A DNA stretch of 64,000 bases from contig OX457031.1 of the NCBI GenBank assembly GCA_949752745.1, forward strand, positions 7,415,328 through 7,479,327. The letters are read 5' to 3'. Source of the stretch: Protula sp. h YS-2021 (lineage: Eukaryota > Annelida > Polychaeta > Sabellida > Serpulidae). The position numbers and the translations under genes are program-made. The notes below the pieces were generated by a model. The model saw only the letters and a program-made list of their open reading frames with translations, was not told where the DNA came from and ran no database searches. This document shows, piece after piece, positions 10,648 to 25,400 of this stretch. Every line of letters begins with the position of its first letter. Positions within the stretch are counted from its first letter, which is position 1.

Positions 10648-13600
10648 TGTATGTATAAACAACAGGAGTACACGGTAACTATCCTGATGGTAAATTTCTT
10701 GTTTTCCTTGTCGACGTGTTCCAACAAGAACAGTTTTATTATATATGTAATGGTGGAGCATTTACAAATATTTGTTAAGTATTAATTCAACGGTGCACTC
10801 GTTACTCTGCTGATCGATGTCTTCATAAACACCGCGATGCTGTAGCTGGCATAATGGTGAACTCGTCGTGCTGCTGGTGGCGGGGACAGGGGGAGGGGGT
10901 AGGGGAATGGTACTGTTTGTAAAAATAACTCACTGTGGCAACTGATGTAGAGTGTATCTGATATGGTAAATATGTTACGAAGGTGGTTTGCATACATCAA
11001 TATCTGGATGAGGGAACACTTGAAGCAATGAAAAAATTGTACAGTGTATATGATTCCATAGTCGACGCTGTAGGTATGTATGAACAACATGAGTACACGG
11101 TAACTATCCTGATGGTTCACTTCTTGTTTTGCTGGTCGACGTGTTCCAACAAGAACGGTTTTATTATATATGTAATGGTGGAGCATTTACAAATATTTGT
11201 TAGTATTGATTCAACGGTGTACTCGTTGCTCTGCTGGTCAATGTCTTCATCAACACCGCGATGCCGTAGCTGGTACTCGTGAACTCGTCGTGCTGCTGGT
11301 GGCGGGGGCGGGGGAGGGGGTGGAGAAATGGGAATGTTTGTAAATATAACTGAACGAGGGGAGTGAAGAACAGTGTATCTGATATGGTGAATATGTTGCG
11401 GAGATGATGCGTATACATAAATATCTGGATGAGGGAACACTTGCAGCAATGAAAAAATGTACAATGTATACGATTGCATAGTCAACGATGTAGGTATGTA
11501 TAAACAACAGGAGTACAGGGTAACAGTAGTGATGGTTCACTCCTTGTTTTGCTAGTCGACGTCTTCACAAACAACACGGCGATGCTGTCGCTGGTTTCAC
11601 TCTTAATTTAACGTGTTGCTGGCCGATTGGGATTTACAAATAACTGGATGATGGAATACCTGGAGCGAAAGTTGATTCATCCAGTTACTGGGCGAAATAT
11701 TCATAAATATCAACAGTACACTGTAACTTTGTGAGGATAACTTGTTTAGGTGAGCGAGTTATTCGTAAGTAATACACCATGCTGTAGCTGATCTTGTGGT
11801 GAACTTGCTGCTCTGTTGGGCGAGGTATATATAAACGACATAATGGGGAGGGGCTGGGATAGGGTGTAGGTTTGTAAATAGTATGATGGTAAACTTGTCC
11901 TGTAACTATAGCAGTTATTCATAATCACTATGAGTACAGTGTATGTAGTATATTGATTAAAATCGCATGCGGGTTCGAACTAAAAAGAATTTTTTATATG
12001 TAATGGGGGAGCATTTACAAATATTTGTAAGTATTGATTCAATGATGCACTCCTTACTCTGCTGGTCGAATTCTTCATAAATACCGCGATGCTGTAGCTG
12101 GTATGATGGTGCTGCTGGTGGCGGGGACGGGGGGAGGGGATGGGGGAATGGTACTGTTTGTAAAAATAACTCACTGTGGCAAACTGATGTAGAGTGTATC
12201 TGATACGGTAAATACGTTGCGGAGGTGGTGTGTACACATAAATATCTGGACGAGAGAACACTTGGAGCAATGAAAAAAATGTAGTGTATATGATATGATG
12301 CCTTAGTCGACGCTGTAGGTATGTATGAACAACATGAGTACACGGTAACTTTCCTGATGGTTCACTTCTTGTTTTGCTGGTCGACGTGTTCCAACAAGAA
12401 CGGTTTTATTATATATGTAATGGAGCATTTACAAATATTTGTTAAGTATTGATTCAACGGTGCACTCGTTGCTCTGCTGGTCGATGTCTTCATCAACACC
12501 GCGATGCTGTAGCTGGTACTCGTGAACTCGTCGTGCTGCTGGTGGCGCGGTCGGGGGAGGGGGTGGAGAAACGGGAATGTTTGTACAAATAACTGAATGA
12601 GGGGAGTGAAGAACAGTGTATCTGATATGGTGAATATGTTGCGGAGATGATGCGTATACATAAATATCTGGATGAGGGAACACTTGCAGCAATGAAAAAA
12701 TGTACAATGTATACGACTGTATAGTCAACGATGTAGGTATGTATAAACAACAGGAGCACAGGGTAACAGTCCTGATGGTTCACTCCTTGTTTTGTTAGTC
12801 GACGTCTTCACAAACAACACGGCGATGCTGTCGCTGGTTTCACTCTTAATTCAACGTGTTGCTGGCCGATTGGGATGTACAAATAACTGGATGTGGGACT
12901 ACCTGGAGCAAAAGTTGATTCATCCAGTTACTGGGCGAAATATTCATAAATATCAACAGTACACTGTAACTTTGTGAGGATAACTTGTTTAGGTGAGCGA
13001 GTTATTCATAAGTAATATACCGTGCTGTAGCTGATCTTGTGGTGAACTTGTTGCTCTGTTGGGCGAGGTATATATAAACGACATAATGGGGAGGGGCTGG
13101 GATAGGGTGTAGGTTTGTAAATAGTATGATGGTAAACTTGTCCTGTAACTGGAGCAGTTATTCATAATCACTATTAGTACAGTGTATGTAGTATGTTGAT
13201 TAAAATCGCATGCGGGTTCGAACTAAAAAGAATTTTTTATATGTAATGGGGCAGCATTTACAAATATTTGTAAGTATTGATTCAACGATGCACTCGTTAC
13301 TCTGCTGGTCGAATTCTTCATAAACACCGCGATGCTGTAGCTGGTATGATGGTGAACTCGTCGTGCTGCTGGTGGCGGGGACGGGGGTGGGGGTGGGGGA
13401 ATGGTACTGTTTGTAAAAATAACTCACTGTGGCAAACTGATGTAGAGTGTATCTGATATGGTAAATATGTTGCGGAGGTGGTGTGTATACACAAATATCT
13501 GGATGAGAGAACACTTGGAGCAATGAAAAAATTGTACAGTGTATATGATTCCTTAGTCGACGCTGTAGGTATGTATGAACAACAGGAGTACACGGTAACT

Positions 13601-14172
13601 ATCCTGATGGTTCACTTCTTGTTTTGCTGCTCGACGTGTTCCAACAAGAACGGTTTTATTATATATGTAATGGTGAAGCATTTACAAATATTAGTTAAGT
13701 ATTGATTCAACGGTGCACTCGTTGCTCTGCTGGTCGATGTCTTCATAAACACCGTGATGCTGTAGCTGGTACTCGTGAACTCGTCGTGCTGCTGGTGGCG
13801 GGGGCCATAGAGGGGGTGGAGAAACGGGAATGTTTGTATAAATAATTGAATGAGGGGGTGAAGAACATTGCATCTGATATGGTGAATACGTTGCGGAGGT
13901 GGTATCTATACATAAATATCTGGATGAGGGAACACTTGGAGCAATGAAAAAATGTACAATGTACGATTGTATAGTCAACGATGTAGGTATGTATAAACAA
14001 CAGGAGTACAGGGTAACAGTCCTGAGGGTTCACTCCTTGTTTTGCTAGTCGACGTCTTCAGACACACGGCGATGCTGTCGCTGGTTTCACTCTTAATTCA
14101 ACGTGTTGCTGACCGATTGGGATTTACAAATAACTGGATGACTGTCTAGTCGACGCTGTACGTATGTATAAA
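9586..14172 (+). repeat. Superunit 3 (4587 bp, one extra composite unit)
   Basis: L2 copy 3 is followed by 3525 bp of satellite, about 1.16 kb longer than in superunits 1-2. It carries two blocks with the TATATATAAACGAC landmark (near 11826 and 13075) and lacks the 73 bp LINE tail. It shares variants with superunit 4, for example GTAACTATAGCAG near 11902 and 16497, so these two are also sister copies. Confidence 0.85.
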
Positions 14173-14229
<57 letters not shown>

Positions 14230-15240
14230 AATATTGGTTTTTATAGTGCGCTTATTCAGCTTCCGCACCTAAGCGCATTACATACTAGTTAATTATCCAA
14301 TTCCTAAAATGTTTGTGACTAGAATATACTAAAATACTGATTTAGATCATTAAAAATTATACGCTTTCTTAAGGAGATGTGTTTTAAGTGCTTTCTTTAA
14401 ACATGAAATATCCTCAGTTTGTCGCAGCTGTATTGAAAGTTCGTTCCAAATTCGAGGTGACACATTAGAAAAGGCCCGATATCCATATTTCGGTATTTCG
14501 ATTTTTCGAGCACGTTTGTGTCGGACGACCTTAAATCCCTACTTGGCTGATACAAGGATACTAAGTTATTCAAATAAACAGGACCAGATTTGAAGACACA
14601 TCCATGAGTTATTGTTAAAACTTTAAAGGTTATTCTGTATTCCATCGGAAGCCAGTGCAACTTCACCAAGTATGGAGTGATGTGTTCATGCTTTGATATT
14701 CTAAAAATCAGTCTTGCGGCAAAGTTCATCCCCTCTTGAAGGCGTTTTGTCTTGGATTTTGGAAGGCCAATGTACAAACTATTGCAGAAATCAAGCCGAC
14801 TGATAACAAGAGCATGTACTAACGCTTTAGCAACTTCTGCGTCAATAAATCTGCGGATTTTCCATATCCACGAGATGAAGAAGAAACACGCTTTACATGC
14901 GGTGGCTATGTGTATGCTCATCCATTTCGTTCTCGATGGTGATGCGAGATTTTTCGCACTGACGACGAACACATATATCAACAGAGTTTAATAAATATTT
15001 TGACTTTTATTCTTACTCGATAATATCAAAAATTCTGTTTTCATCCAGGACGCAACTTTCTCGATACCTTGTGACACTTTGGAAGCTGCAGGTTGTAGTT
15101 CGAGAGGATGTCGACGGACTTTCATAATCTATGTATCATCGGCATATATGTGGTAGAGCAGTAGTAACATGCGTAGCAGTCGACCCATCGGTTGCGTGTA
15201 GTCGTTGTAGAACTCTAAACCAGGCATGGATCCCTGGGGC
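14173..15240 (-). mobile_element. L2/CR1-like LINE fragment, copy 4
   Basis: (CAT)19 followed by AATATTGG (14173-14229), remnant frame 14397-14981, shared frameshift and shared TAG after YADDT. The satellite to its right matches that of copy 3 closely. Confidence 0.88.
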
Positions 15241-18200
15241 TGTATGTATAAACAACAGGAGTACACGGTAACTATCCTGATGGTAAATTTCTTGTTTTCC
15301 TTGTCGACGTGTTCCAACAAGAACAGTTTTATTATATATGTAATGGTGGAGCATTTACAAATATTTGTTAAGTATTAATTCAACGGTGCACTCGTTACTC
15401 TGCTGATCGATGTCTTCATAAACACCGCGATGCTGTAGCTGGCATAATGGTGAACTCGTCGTGCTGCTGGTGGCGGGGACAGGGGGAGGGGGTAGGGGAA
15501 TGGTACTGTTTGTAAAAATAACTCACTGTGGCAACTGATGTAGAGTGTATCTGATATGGTAAATATGTTACGAAGGTGGTTTGCATACATCAATATCTGG
15601 ATGAGGGAACACTTGAAGCAATGAAAAAATTGTACAGTGTATATGATTCCATAGTCGACGCTGTAGGTATGTATGAACAACATGAGTACACGGTAACTAT
15701 CCTGATGGTTCACTTCTTGTTTTGCTGGTCGACGTGTTCCAACAAGAACGGTTTTATTATATATGTAATGGTGGAGCATTTACAAATATTTGTTAGTATT
15801 GATTCAACGGTGTACTCGTTGCTCTGCTGGTCAATGTCTTCATCAACACCGCGATGCCGTAGCTGGTACTCGTGAACTCGTCGTGCTGCTGGTGGCGGGG
15901 GCGGGGGAGGGGGTGGAGAAATGGGAATGTTTGTAAATATAACTGAACGAGGGGAGTGAAGAACAGTGTATCTGATATGGTGAATATGTTGCGGAGATGA
16001 TGCGTATACATAAATATCTGGATGAGGGAACACTTGCAGCAATGAAAAAATGTACAATGTATACGATTGCATAGTCAACGATGTAGGTATGTATAAACAA
16101 CAGGAGTACAGGGTAACAGTAGTGATGGTTCACTCCTTGTTTTGCTAGTCGACGTCTTCACAAACAACACGGCGATGCTGTCGCTGGTTTCACTCTTAAT
16201 TTAACGTGTTGCTGGCCGATTGGGATTTACAAATAACTGGATGATGGAATACCTGGAGCGAAAGTTGATTCATCCAGTTACTGGGCGAAATATTCATAAA
16301 TATCAACAGTACACTGTAACTTTGTGAGGATAACTTGTTTAGGTGAGCGAGTTATTCGTAAGTAATACACCATGCTGTAGCTGATCTTGTGGTGAACTTG
16401 CTGCTCTGTTGGGCGAGGTATATATAAACGACATAATGGGGAGGGGCTGGGATAGGGTGTAGGTTTGTAAATAGTATGATGGTAAACTTGTCCTGTAACT
16501 ATAGCAGTTATTCATAATCACTATGAGTACAGTGTATGTAGTATATTGATTAAAATCGCATGCGGGTTCGAACTAAAAAGAATTTTTTATATGTAATGGG
16601 GGAGCATTTACAAATATTTGTAAGTATTGATTCAATGATGCACTCCTTACTCTGCTGGTCGAATTCTTCATAAATACCGCGATGCTGTAGCTGGTATGAT
16701 GGTGCTGCTGGTGGCGGGGACGGGGGGAGGGGGTGGGGGAATGGTACTGTTTGTAAAAATAACTCACTGTGGCAAACTGATGTAGAGTGTATCTGATACG
16801 GTAAATACGTTGCGGAGGTGGTGTGTACACATAAATATCTGGACGAGAGAACACTTGGAGCAATGAAAAAAATGTAGTGTATATGATATGATGCCTTAGT
16901 CAACGATGTAGGTATGTATAAACAACAGGAGCACAGGGTAACAGTCCTGATGGTTCACTCCTTGTTTTGTTAGTCGACGTCTTCACAAACAACACGGCGA
17001 TGCTGTCGCTGGTTTCACTCTTAATTCAACGTGTTGCTGGCCGATTGGGATGTACAAATAACTGGATGTGGGACTACCTGGAGCAAAAGTTGATTCATCC
17101 AGTTACTGGGCGAAATATTCATAAATATCAACAGTACACTGTAACTTTGTGAGGATAACTTGTTTAGGTGAGCGAGTTATTCATAAGTAATATACCGTGC
17201 TGTAGCTGATCTTGTGGTGAACTTGTTGCTCTGTTGGGCGAGGTATATATAAACGACATAATGGGGAGGGGCTGGGATAGGGTGTAGGTTTGTAAATAGT
17301 ATGATGGTAAACTTGTCCTGTAACTGGAGCAGTTATTCATAATCACTATTAGTACAGTGTATGTAGTATGTTGATTAAAATCGCATGCGGGTTCGAACTA
17401 AAAAGAATTTTTTATATGTAATGGGGCAGCATTTACAAATATTTGTAAGTATTGATTCAACGATGCACTCGTTACTCTGCTGGTCGAATTCTTCATAAAC
17501 ACCGCGATGCTGTAGCTGGTATGATGGTGAACTCGTCGTGCTGCTGGTGGCGGGGACGGGGGTGGGGGTGGGGGAATGGTACTGTTTGTAAAAATAACTC
17601 ACTGTGGCAAACTGATGTAGAGTGTATCTGATATGGTAAATATGTTGCGGAGGTGGTGTGTATACACAAATATCTGGATGAGAGAACACTTGGAGCAATG
17701 AAAAAATTGTACAGTGTATATGATTCCTTAGTCGACGCTGTAGGTATGTATGAACAACAGGAGTACACGGTAACTATCCTGATGGTTCACTTCTTGTTTT
17801 GCTGGTCGACGTGTTCCAACAAGAACGGTTTTATTATATATGTAATGGTGAAGCATTTACAAATATTAGTTAAGTATTGATTCAACGGTGCACTCGTTGC
17901 TCTGCTGGTCGATGTCTTCATAAACACCGTGATGCTGTAGCTGGTACTCGTGAACTCGTCGTGCTGCTGGTGGCGGGGGCCATAGAGGGGGTGGAGAAAC
18001 GGGAATGTTTGTATAAATAATTGAATGAGGGGGTGAAGAACATTGCATCTGATATGGTGAATACGTTGCGGAGGTGGTATCTATACATAAATATCTGGAT
18101 GAGGGAACACTTGGAGCAATGAAAAAATGTACAATGTACGATTGTATAGTCAACGATGTAGGTATGTATAAACAACAGGAGTACAGGGTAACAGTCCTGA

Positions 18201-18347
18201 GGGTTCACTCCTTGTTTTGCTAGTCGACGTCTTCAGACACACGGCGATGCTGTCGCTGGTTTCACTCTTAATTCAACGTGTTGCTGACCGATTGGGATTT
18301 ACAAATAACTGGATGACTGTCTAGTCGACGCTGTACGTATGTATAAA
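14173..18347 (+). repeat. Superunit 4 (4175 bp, 418 bp shorter than superunit 3 over the same region)
   Basis: It follows superunit 3 base for base up to GATGCCTTAGT (16894-16900), then continues with CAACGATGTAGG, which in superunit 3 lies 418 bp further on (12726 versus 12308). The two joined boxes are near-identical (GTCGACGCTGTAGGTATGTA and GTCAACGATGTAGGTATGTA). The missing 418 bp is one subunit 13-17 cassette. Confidence 0.88.
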
Positions 18348-18404
<57 letters not shown>

Positions 18405-19415
18405 AATATTGGTTTTTATAGTGCGCTTATTCAGCTTCCGCACCTAAGCGTATTACATACTAGTTAATTATCCAATTCCTAAAATGTTTGTGACTAGAAT
18501 ATACTAAAATACTGATTTAGATCATTAAAAATTATACGCTTTCTTAAGGAGATGTGTTTTAAGTGCTTTCTTTAAACATGAAATATGCTCAGTTTGTCGC
18601 AGCTGTATTGAAAGTTCGTTCCAAATTCGAGGTGACACATTAGAAAAGGCCCGATATCCATATTTCGGTATTTCGATTTTTCGAGCACGTTTGTGTCGGA
18701 CGACCTTAAATCCCTACTTGGCTGATACAAGGATACTAAGTTATTCAAATAAACAGGACCAGATTTGAAGACACATCCATGAGTTATTGTTAAAACTTTA
18801 AAGGTTATTCTGTATTCCATCGGAAGCCAGTGCAACTTCACCAAGTATGGAGTGATGTGTTCATGCTTTGATATTCTAAAAATCAGTCTTGCGGCAAAGT
18901 TCATCCCCTCTTGAAGGCGTTTTGTCTTGGATTTTGGAAGGCCAATGTACAAACTATTGCAGAAATCAAGCCGACTGATAACAAGAGCATGTACTAACGC
19001 TTTAGCAACTTCTGCGTCAATAAATCTGCGGATTTTCCATATCCACGAGATGAAGAAGAAACACGCTTTACATGCGGTGGCTATGTGTATGCTCATCCAT
19101 TTCGTTCTCGATGGTGATGCGAGATTTTTCGCACTGACGACGAACACATATATCAACAGAGTTTAATAAATATTTTGACTTTTATTCTTACTCGATAATA
19201 TCAAAAATTCTGTTTTCATCCAGGACGCAACTTTCTCGATACCTTGTGACACTTTGGAAGCTGCAGGTTGTAGTTCGAGAGGGTGTCGACGGACTTTCAT
19301 AATCTATGTATCATCGGCATATATGTGGTAGAGCAGTAGTAACATGCGTAGCAGTCGACCCATCGGTTGCGTGTAGTCGTTGTAGAACTCTAAACCAGGC
19401 ATGGATCCCTGGGGC
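18348..19415 (-). mobile_element. L2/CR1-like LINE fragment, copy 5
   Basis: (CAT)19 followed by AATATTGG (18348-18404), remnant frame 18572-19156, shared frameshift and TAG after YADDT near 19304. It is the last copy, going right, that carries this nonsense codon. Confidence 0.88.
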
Positions 19416-22400
19416 TGTATGTATAAACAACAGGAGTACACGGTAACTATCCTGATGGTAAATTTCTTGTTTTCCTTGTCGACGTGTTCCAACAAGAACA
19501 GTTTTATTATATATGTAATGGTGGAGCTTTTACAAATATTTGTTAAGTATTAATTCTACGGTGCACTCGTTACTCTGCTGATCGATGTCTTCATAAACAC
19601 CGCGATGCTGTAGCTGGCATAATGGTGAACTCGTCGTGCTGCTGGTGGCGGGGACAGGGGGAGGGGGTAGGGGAATGGTACTGTTTGTAAAAATAACTCA
19701 CTGTGGCAACTGATGTAGAGTGTATCTGATATGGTAAATATGTTACGAAGTTGGTTTGCATACATCAATATCTGGATGAGGGAACACTTGGAGCAATGAA
19801 AAAATTGTACAGTGTATATGATTCCATAGTCGACGCTGTAGGTATGTATGAACAACATGAGTACACGGTAACTATCCTGATGGTTCACTTCTTGTTTTGC
19901 TGGTCGACGTGTTCCAACAAGAACGGTTTTATTATATATGTAATGGTGGAGCATTTACAAATATTTGTTAGTATTGATTCAACGGTGTACTCGTTGCTCT
20001 GCTGGTCAATGTCTTCATCAACACCGCGATGCCGTAGCTGGTACTCGTGAACTCGTCGTGCTGCTGGTGGCGGGGGCGGGGGAGGGGGTGGAGAAATGGG
20101 AATGTTTGCACATATAACTGAATGAGGGGAGTGAAGAACAGTGTATCTCATATGGTGAATATGTTGCGGAGATGATGCGTATACATAAATATCTGGATGA
20201 GGGAACACTTACAGCAATGAAAAAATGTACAATGTATACGACTGTATAGTCAACGATGTAGGTATGTATAAACAACAGGAGCACAGGGTAACAGTCCTGA
20301 TGGTTCACTCCTTGTTTTGTTAGTCGACGTCTTCACAAACAACACGGCGATGCTGTCGCTGGTTTCACTCTTAATTCAACGTGTTGCTGGCCGATTGCGA
20401 TTTACAAATAACTGGATGAGGGAATACCTGGAGCAAAAGTTGATTCATCCAGTTACTGGGCGAAATATTCATAAATATCAACAGTACACCGCAACTTTGT
20501 GAGGATAACTTGTTTAGGTGAGCGAGTTATTCATAAGTAATATACCGTGCTGTAGCTGATCTTGTGGTGAACTTGTTGCTCTGTTGGGCGAGGTATATAT
20601 AAACGACATAATGGGGAGGGGCTGGGATAGGGTGTAGGTTTGTAAATAGTATGATGGTAAACTTGTCCTGTAACTGGAGCAGTTATTCATAATCACTATG
20701 AGTACAGTGTATGTAGTATGTTGATTAAAATCGCATGCGGGTTCGAACTAAAAAGAATTTTTTATATGTAATGGGGCAGCATTTACAAATATTTGTAAGT
20801 ATTGATTCAACGATGCACTCGTTACTCTGCTGGTCGAATTCTTCATAAACACCGCGATGCTGTAGCTGGTATGATGGGGAACTCGTCGTGCTGTTGGTGG
20901 CGGGGACGGGGGGAGGGGGTGGGGGAATGGTACTGTTTGTAAAAATAACTCACTGTGGCAAACTGATGTAGAGTGTATCTGATATGGTAAATATGTTGCG
21001 GAGGTGGTGTGTATACATAAATATCTGGATGAGAGAACACTTGGAGCAATGAAAAAATTGTACAGTGTATATGATTCCTTAGTCGACGCTGTAGGTATGT
21101 ATGAACAACATGAGTACACGGTAACTATCCTGATGGTTCACTTCTTGTTTTGCTGGTCGACGTGTTCCAACAAGAACGGTTTTATTATATATGTAATGGT
21201 GGAGCATTTACAAATATTTGTTAAGTATTGATTCAACGGTGCACTCGTTGCTCTGCTGGTCGACATCTTCATCAACACCGCGATGCTGTAGCTGGTACTC
21301 GTGAACTCGTCGTGCTGCTGGTGGCGGGGGCGGGGGAGGGGGTGAAGAAATGCGAATGTTTGTACAAATAACTGAATGAGGGGAGTGAAGAACAGTATAT
21401 CTGATATGGTGAATATGTTGCGCAGATGCTGTGTATACATAAATATCTGGATGAGGGAACACTTGCAGCAATGAAAAAATGTACAATGTATACGACTGTA
21501 TAGTCAACGATGTAGGTATGTATAAACAACAGGAGCACAGGGTAACAGTCCTGATGGTTCACTCCTTGTTTTGCTAGTCGACGTCTTCACAAGCAGCAGG
21601 GCGATGCTGTCGCTGGTTTCACTCTTAATTTAACGTGTTGCTGGCCGATTGCGATTTACAAATAACTGGATGATGGAATACCTGGAGCGAAAGTTGATTC
21701 ATCCAGTTACTGGGCGAAATATTCATAAATATCAACAGTACACTGTAACTTTGTGAGGATAACTTGTTTAGGTGAGCGAGTTATTCATAAGTAATATACC
21801 GTGCTGTAGCTGATCTTGTGGTGAACTTGTTGCTCTGTTGGGCGAGGTATATATAAACGACATAATGGGGAGGGGCTGGGATAGGGTGTAGGTTTGTAAA
21901 TAGTATGATGGTAAACTTGTCCTGTAACTGGAGCAGTTATTCATAATCACTATGAGTACAGTGTATGTAGTATGTTGATTAAAATCGCATGCGGGTTCGA
22001 ACTAAAAAGAATGTTTTTATATGTAATGGGGCTGCATTTACAAATATTTTAAGTATTGATTCAACGATGCACTCGTTACTCTGCTGGTCGAATTCTTCAT
22101 AAACACCGCGATGCTGTAGCTGGTATGATGGGGAACTCGTCGTGCTGCTGGTGGCGGGGACGGGGGGAGGGGGTGGGGGAATGGTACTGTTTGTAAAAAT
22201 AACTCACTGTGGCAAACTGATGTAGAGTGTATCTGATATGGTAAATATGTTGCGGAGGTGGTGTGTACACATAAATATCTGGATGAGAGAACACTTAGAG
22301 CAATGAAAAAATTGTACAGTGTATATGATTCCTTAGTCGACGCTGTAGGTATGTGTGAACAACATGAGTACACGGTAACTATCCTGATGGTTCACTTCTT

Positions 22401-25400
22401 GTTTTGCTGGTCGACGTGTTCCAACAAGAACGGTTTTATTATATATGTAATGGTGGAGCATTTACAAATATTTGTTAAGTATTGATTCAACGGTGCACTC
22501 GTTGCTCTGCTGGTCGATATCTTCATAAACACCGCGATGCTGTAGCTGGTACTCGTGAACTCGTCGTGCTGCTGGTGGCGGGGGCGGGGGAGGGGGTGGA
22601 GAAATGGGAATGTTTGTACAAATAACTGAACTAGGGGAGTGAAGAACAGTGTATCTGATATGGTGAATATGTTGCGCAGATGCTGTGTATACATAAATAT
22701 CTGGATGAGGGAACACTTACAGCAATGAAAAAATGTACAATGTATACGACTGTATAGTCAACGATGTAGGTATGTATAAACAACAGGAGCACAGGGTAAC
22801 AGTCCTGATGGTTCACTCCTTGTTTTGCTAGTCGACGTCTTCACAAGCAGCAGGGCGATGCTGTCGCTGGTTTCACTCTTAATTCAACGTGTTGCTGGCC
22901 GATTGCGATTTACAAGTAACTGGATGATGGAATACCTGGAGCAAAAGTTGATTCATCCAGTTACTTGGCGAAATATTCATAAATATCAACAGTACACTGT
23001 AACTTTGTGAGGATAACTTGTTTAGGTGAGCGAGTTATTCATAAGTAATATACCGTGCTGTAGCTGATCTTGTGGTGAACTTGTTGCTCTGTTGGGCGAG
23101 GTATATATAAACGACATAATGGGGAGGGGCTGGGATAGGGTGTAGGTTTGTAAATAGTATGATGGTAAACTTGTCCTGTAACTGGAGCAGTTATTCATAA
23201 TCACTATGAGTACAGTCTATGTAGTATGTTGATTAAAATCGCATGCGGGTTCGAACTAAAAAGAATTTTTTATATGTAATGGGGCAGCATTTACAAATAT
23301 TTTAAGTATTGATTCAAGATGCACTCGTTACTCTGCTGGTCGAATTCTTCATAAACACCGCGATGCTGTAGCTGGTATGATGGGGAACTCGTCGTGCTGC
23401 TGGTGTCTGGGACGGGGGGAGGGGATTGGGGAATGGTACTGTTTGTAAAAATAACTCACTGTGGCAAACTGATGTAGAGTGTATCTGATATGGTAAATAT
23501 GTTGCAGAGGTGGTGTGTACACATAAATATCTGGATGAGAGAACACTTGGAGCAATGAAAAAATTGTACAGTGTATATGATTCCTTAGTCGACGCTGTAG
23601 GTATGTATGAACAACATGAGTACACGGTAACTATCCTGATGGTTCACTTCTTGTTTTGCTGGTCGACGTGTTCCAACAAGAACGGTTTTATTATATATGT
23701 AATGGTGGAGCATTTACAAATATTTGTTAAGTATTAATTCAACGGTGCACTCGTTGCTCTGCTGGTCGATGTCTTCATAAACACCGCGATGCTGTAGCTG
23801 GTACTCGTGAACTCGTCGTGCTGCTGGTGGCGGGGGCGGGGGAGGGGGTGGAGAAACGGGAATGTTTGTACAAATAATTGAATGACGGGGGTGAAGAACA
23901 GGGTATCTGATATGGTGAATACGTTGCGGAGATGCTGTGTATACATAAATATCTGGATGAGGGAACACTTGGAGCAATGAAAAAATGTAAAATGTTTACG
24001 ATTGTATAGTCAACGAAGTAGGTATGTATAAACAACAGGAGCACAGGGTAACAGTCCTGATGGTTCACTCCTTGTTTTGCTAGTCGACGTCTTCACAAAC
24101 AACACGGCGATGCTGTCGCTGGTTTCACTCTTAATTCAACGTGTTCCTGGCCGATTGGGATTTACAAATAACTGGATGATGGAATACCTGGAGCAAAACT
24201 TGATTCATCCAGTTACTGGGCGAGATATTCATTAATATCAACAGTACACTGTAACTTTGTGAGGATAACTTGTTTAGGTGAGCCAGTTATTCATAAGTAA
24301 TATACCGTGCTGTAGCTGATCTTGTGGTGAACTTGCTGCTCTGTTGGGCGAGGTATATATAAACGACATAATGGGGAGGGGCTTGGATAGGGTGTAGGTT
24401 TGTAAATAGTATGATGGTAAACTTGTCCTGTAACTGGAGCAGTTATTTATAATCACTGAGTATTGTGTATGTAGTATGTTGATTAAAATCGCATGCGGGT
24501 TCGAACTAAAAAGAATTTTTTATATGTAATGGGGGAGCATTTACAAATATTTGTAAGTATTGATTCAATGATGCACTAGTTACTCTGCTGGTCGAATTCT
24601 TCATAAACACCGCGATGCTGTAGCTGGTATGATGGTGAACTCGTCGTGCTGCTGGTGGCTGGGACGGGGGGAGGGGGTGGGGGAATGGTACTGTTTGTAA
24701 AAATAACTCACTGTGGCAAACTGATGTAGAGTGTATCTGATATGGTAATTATGTTGCGGAGGTGGTGTGTATACATAAATATCTGGATGAGAGAACACTT
24801 TGAGCAATGAAAAAATTGTACAGTGTATATGATTCCTTAGTCGACGCTGTAGGTATGTATGAACAACATGAGTACACGGTAACTATCCTGATGGTTCACT
24901 TCTTGTTTTGCTGGTCGACGTGTTCCAACAAGAACGGTTTTATTATATATGTAATGGTGGAGCATTTACAAATATTTGTCAAGTATTGATTCAACGGTGC
25001 ACTCGTTGCTCTGCTGGTCGATGTCTTCATAAACACCGCGATGCTGTAGCTGGTATAATGGTGAACTCGTCGTGCTGCTGGTGGCGGGGACGGGGGGAGG
25101 GGGTGGGGGAATGGTACTGTTTGTAAAATTAACTCACTGTGGCAACTGATGTAGAGTGTATCTAATATGGTAAATATGTTGCGGAGGTGGTTTGCATACA
25201 TAAATATCTGGATGAGGGAACACTTGGAGCAATGAAAAAAATGTACAGTGTATATGATATGATTCCTTAGTCGACGCTGTAGGCATGTATGAACAACAGG
25301 AGTACACGGTAACTATCCTGATGGTACACTTCTTGTTTTCCTAGTCGACGTGTTCCAACAAGAACGGTTTTATTATATATGTAATGGTGGAGCATCCACA

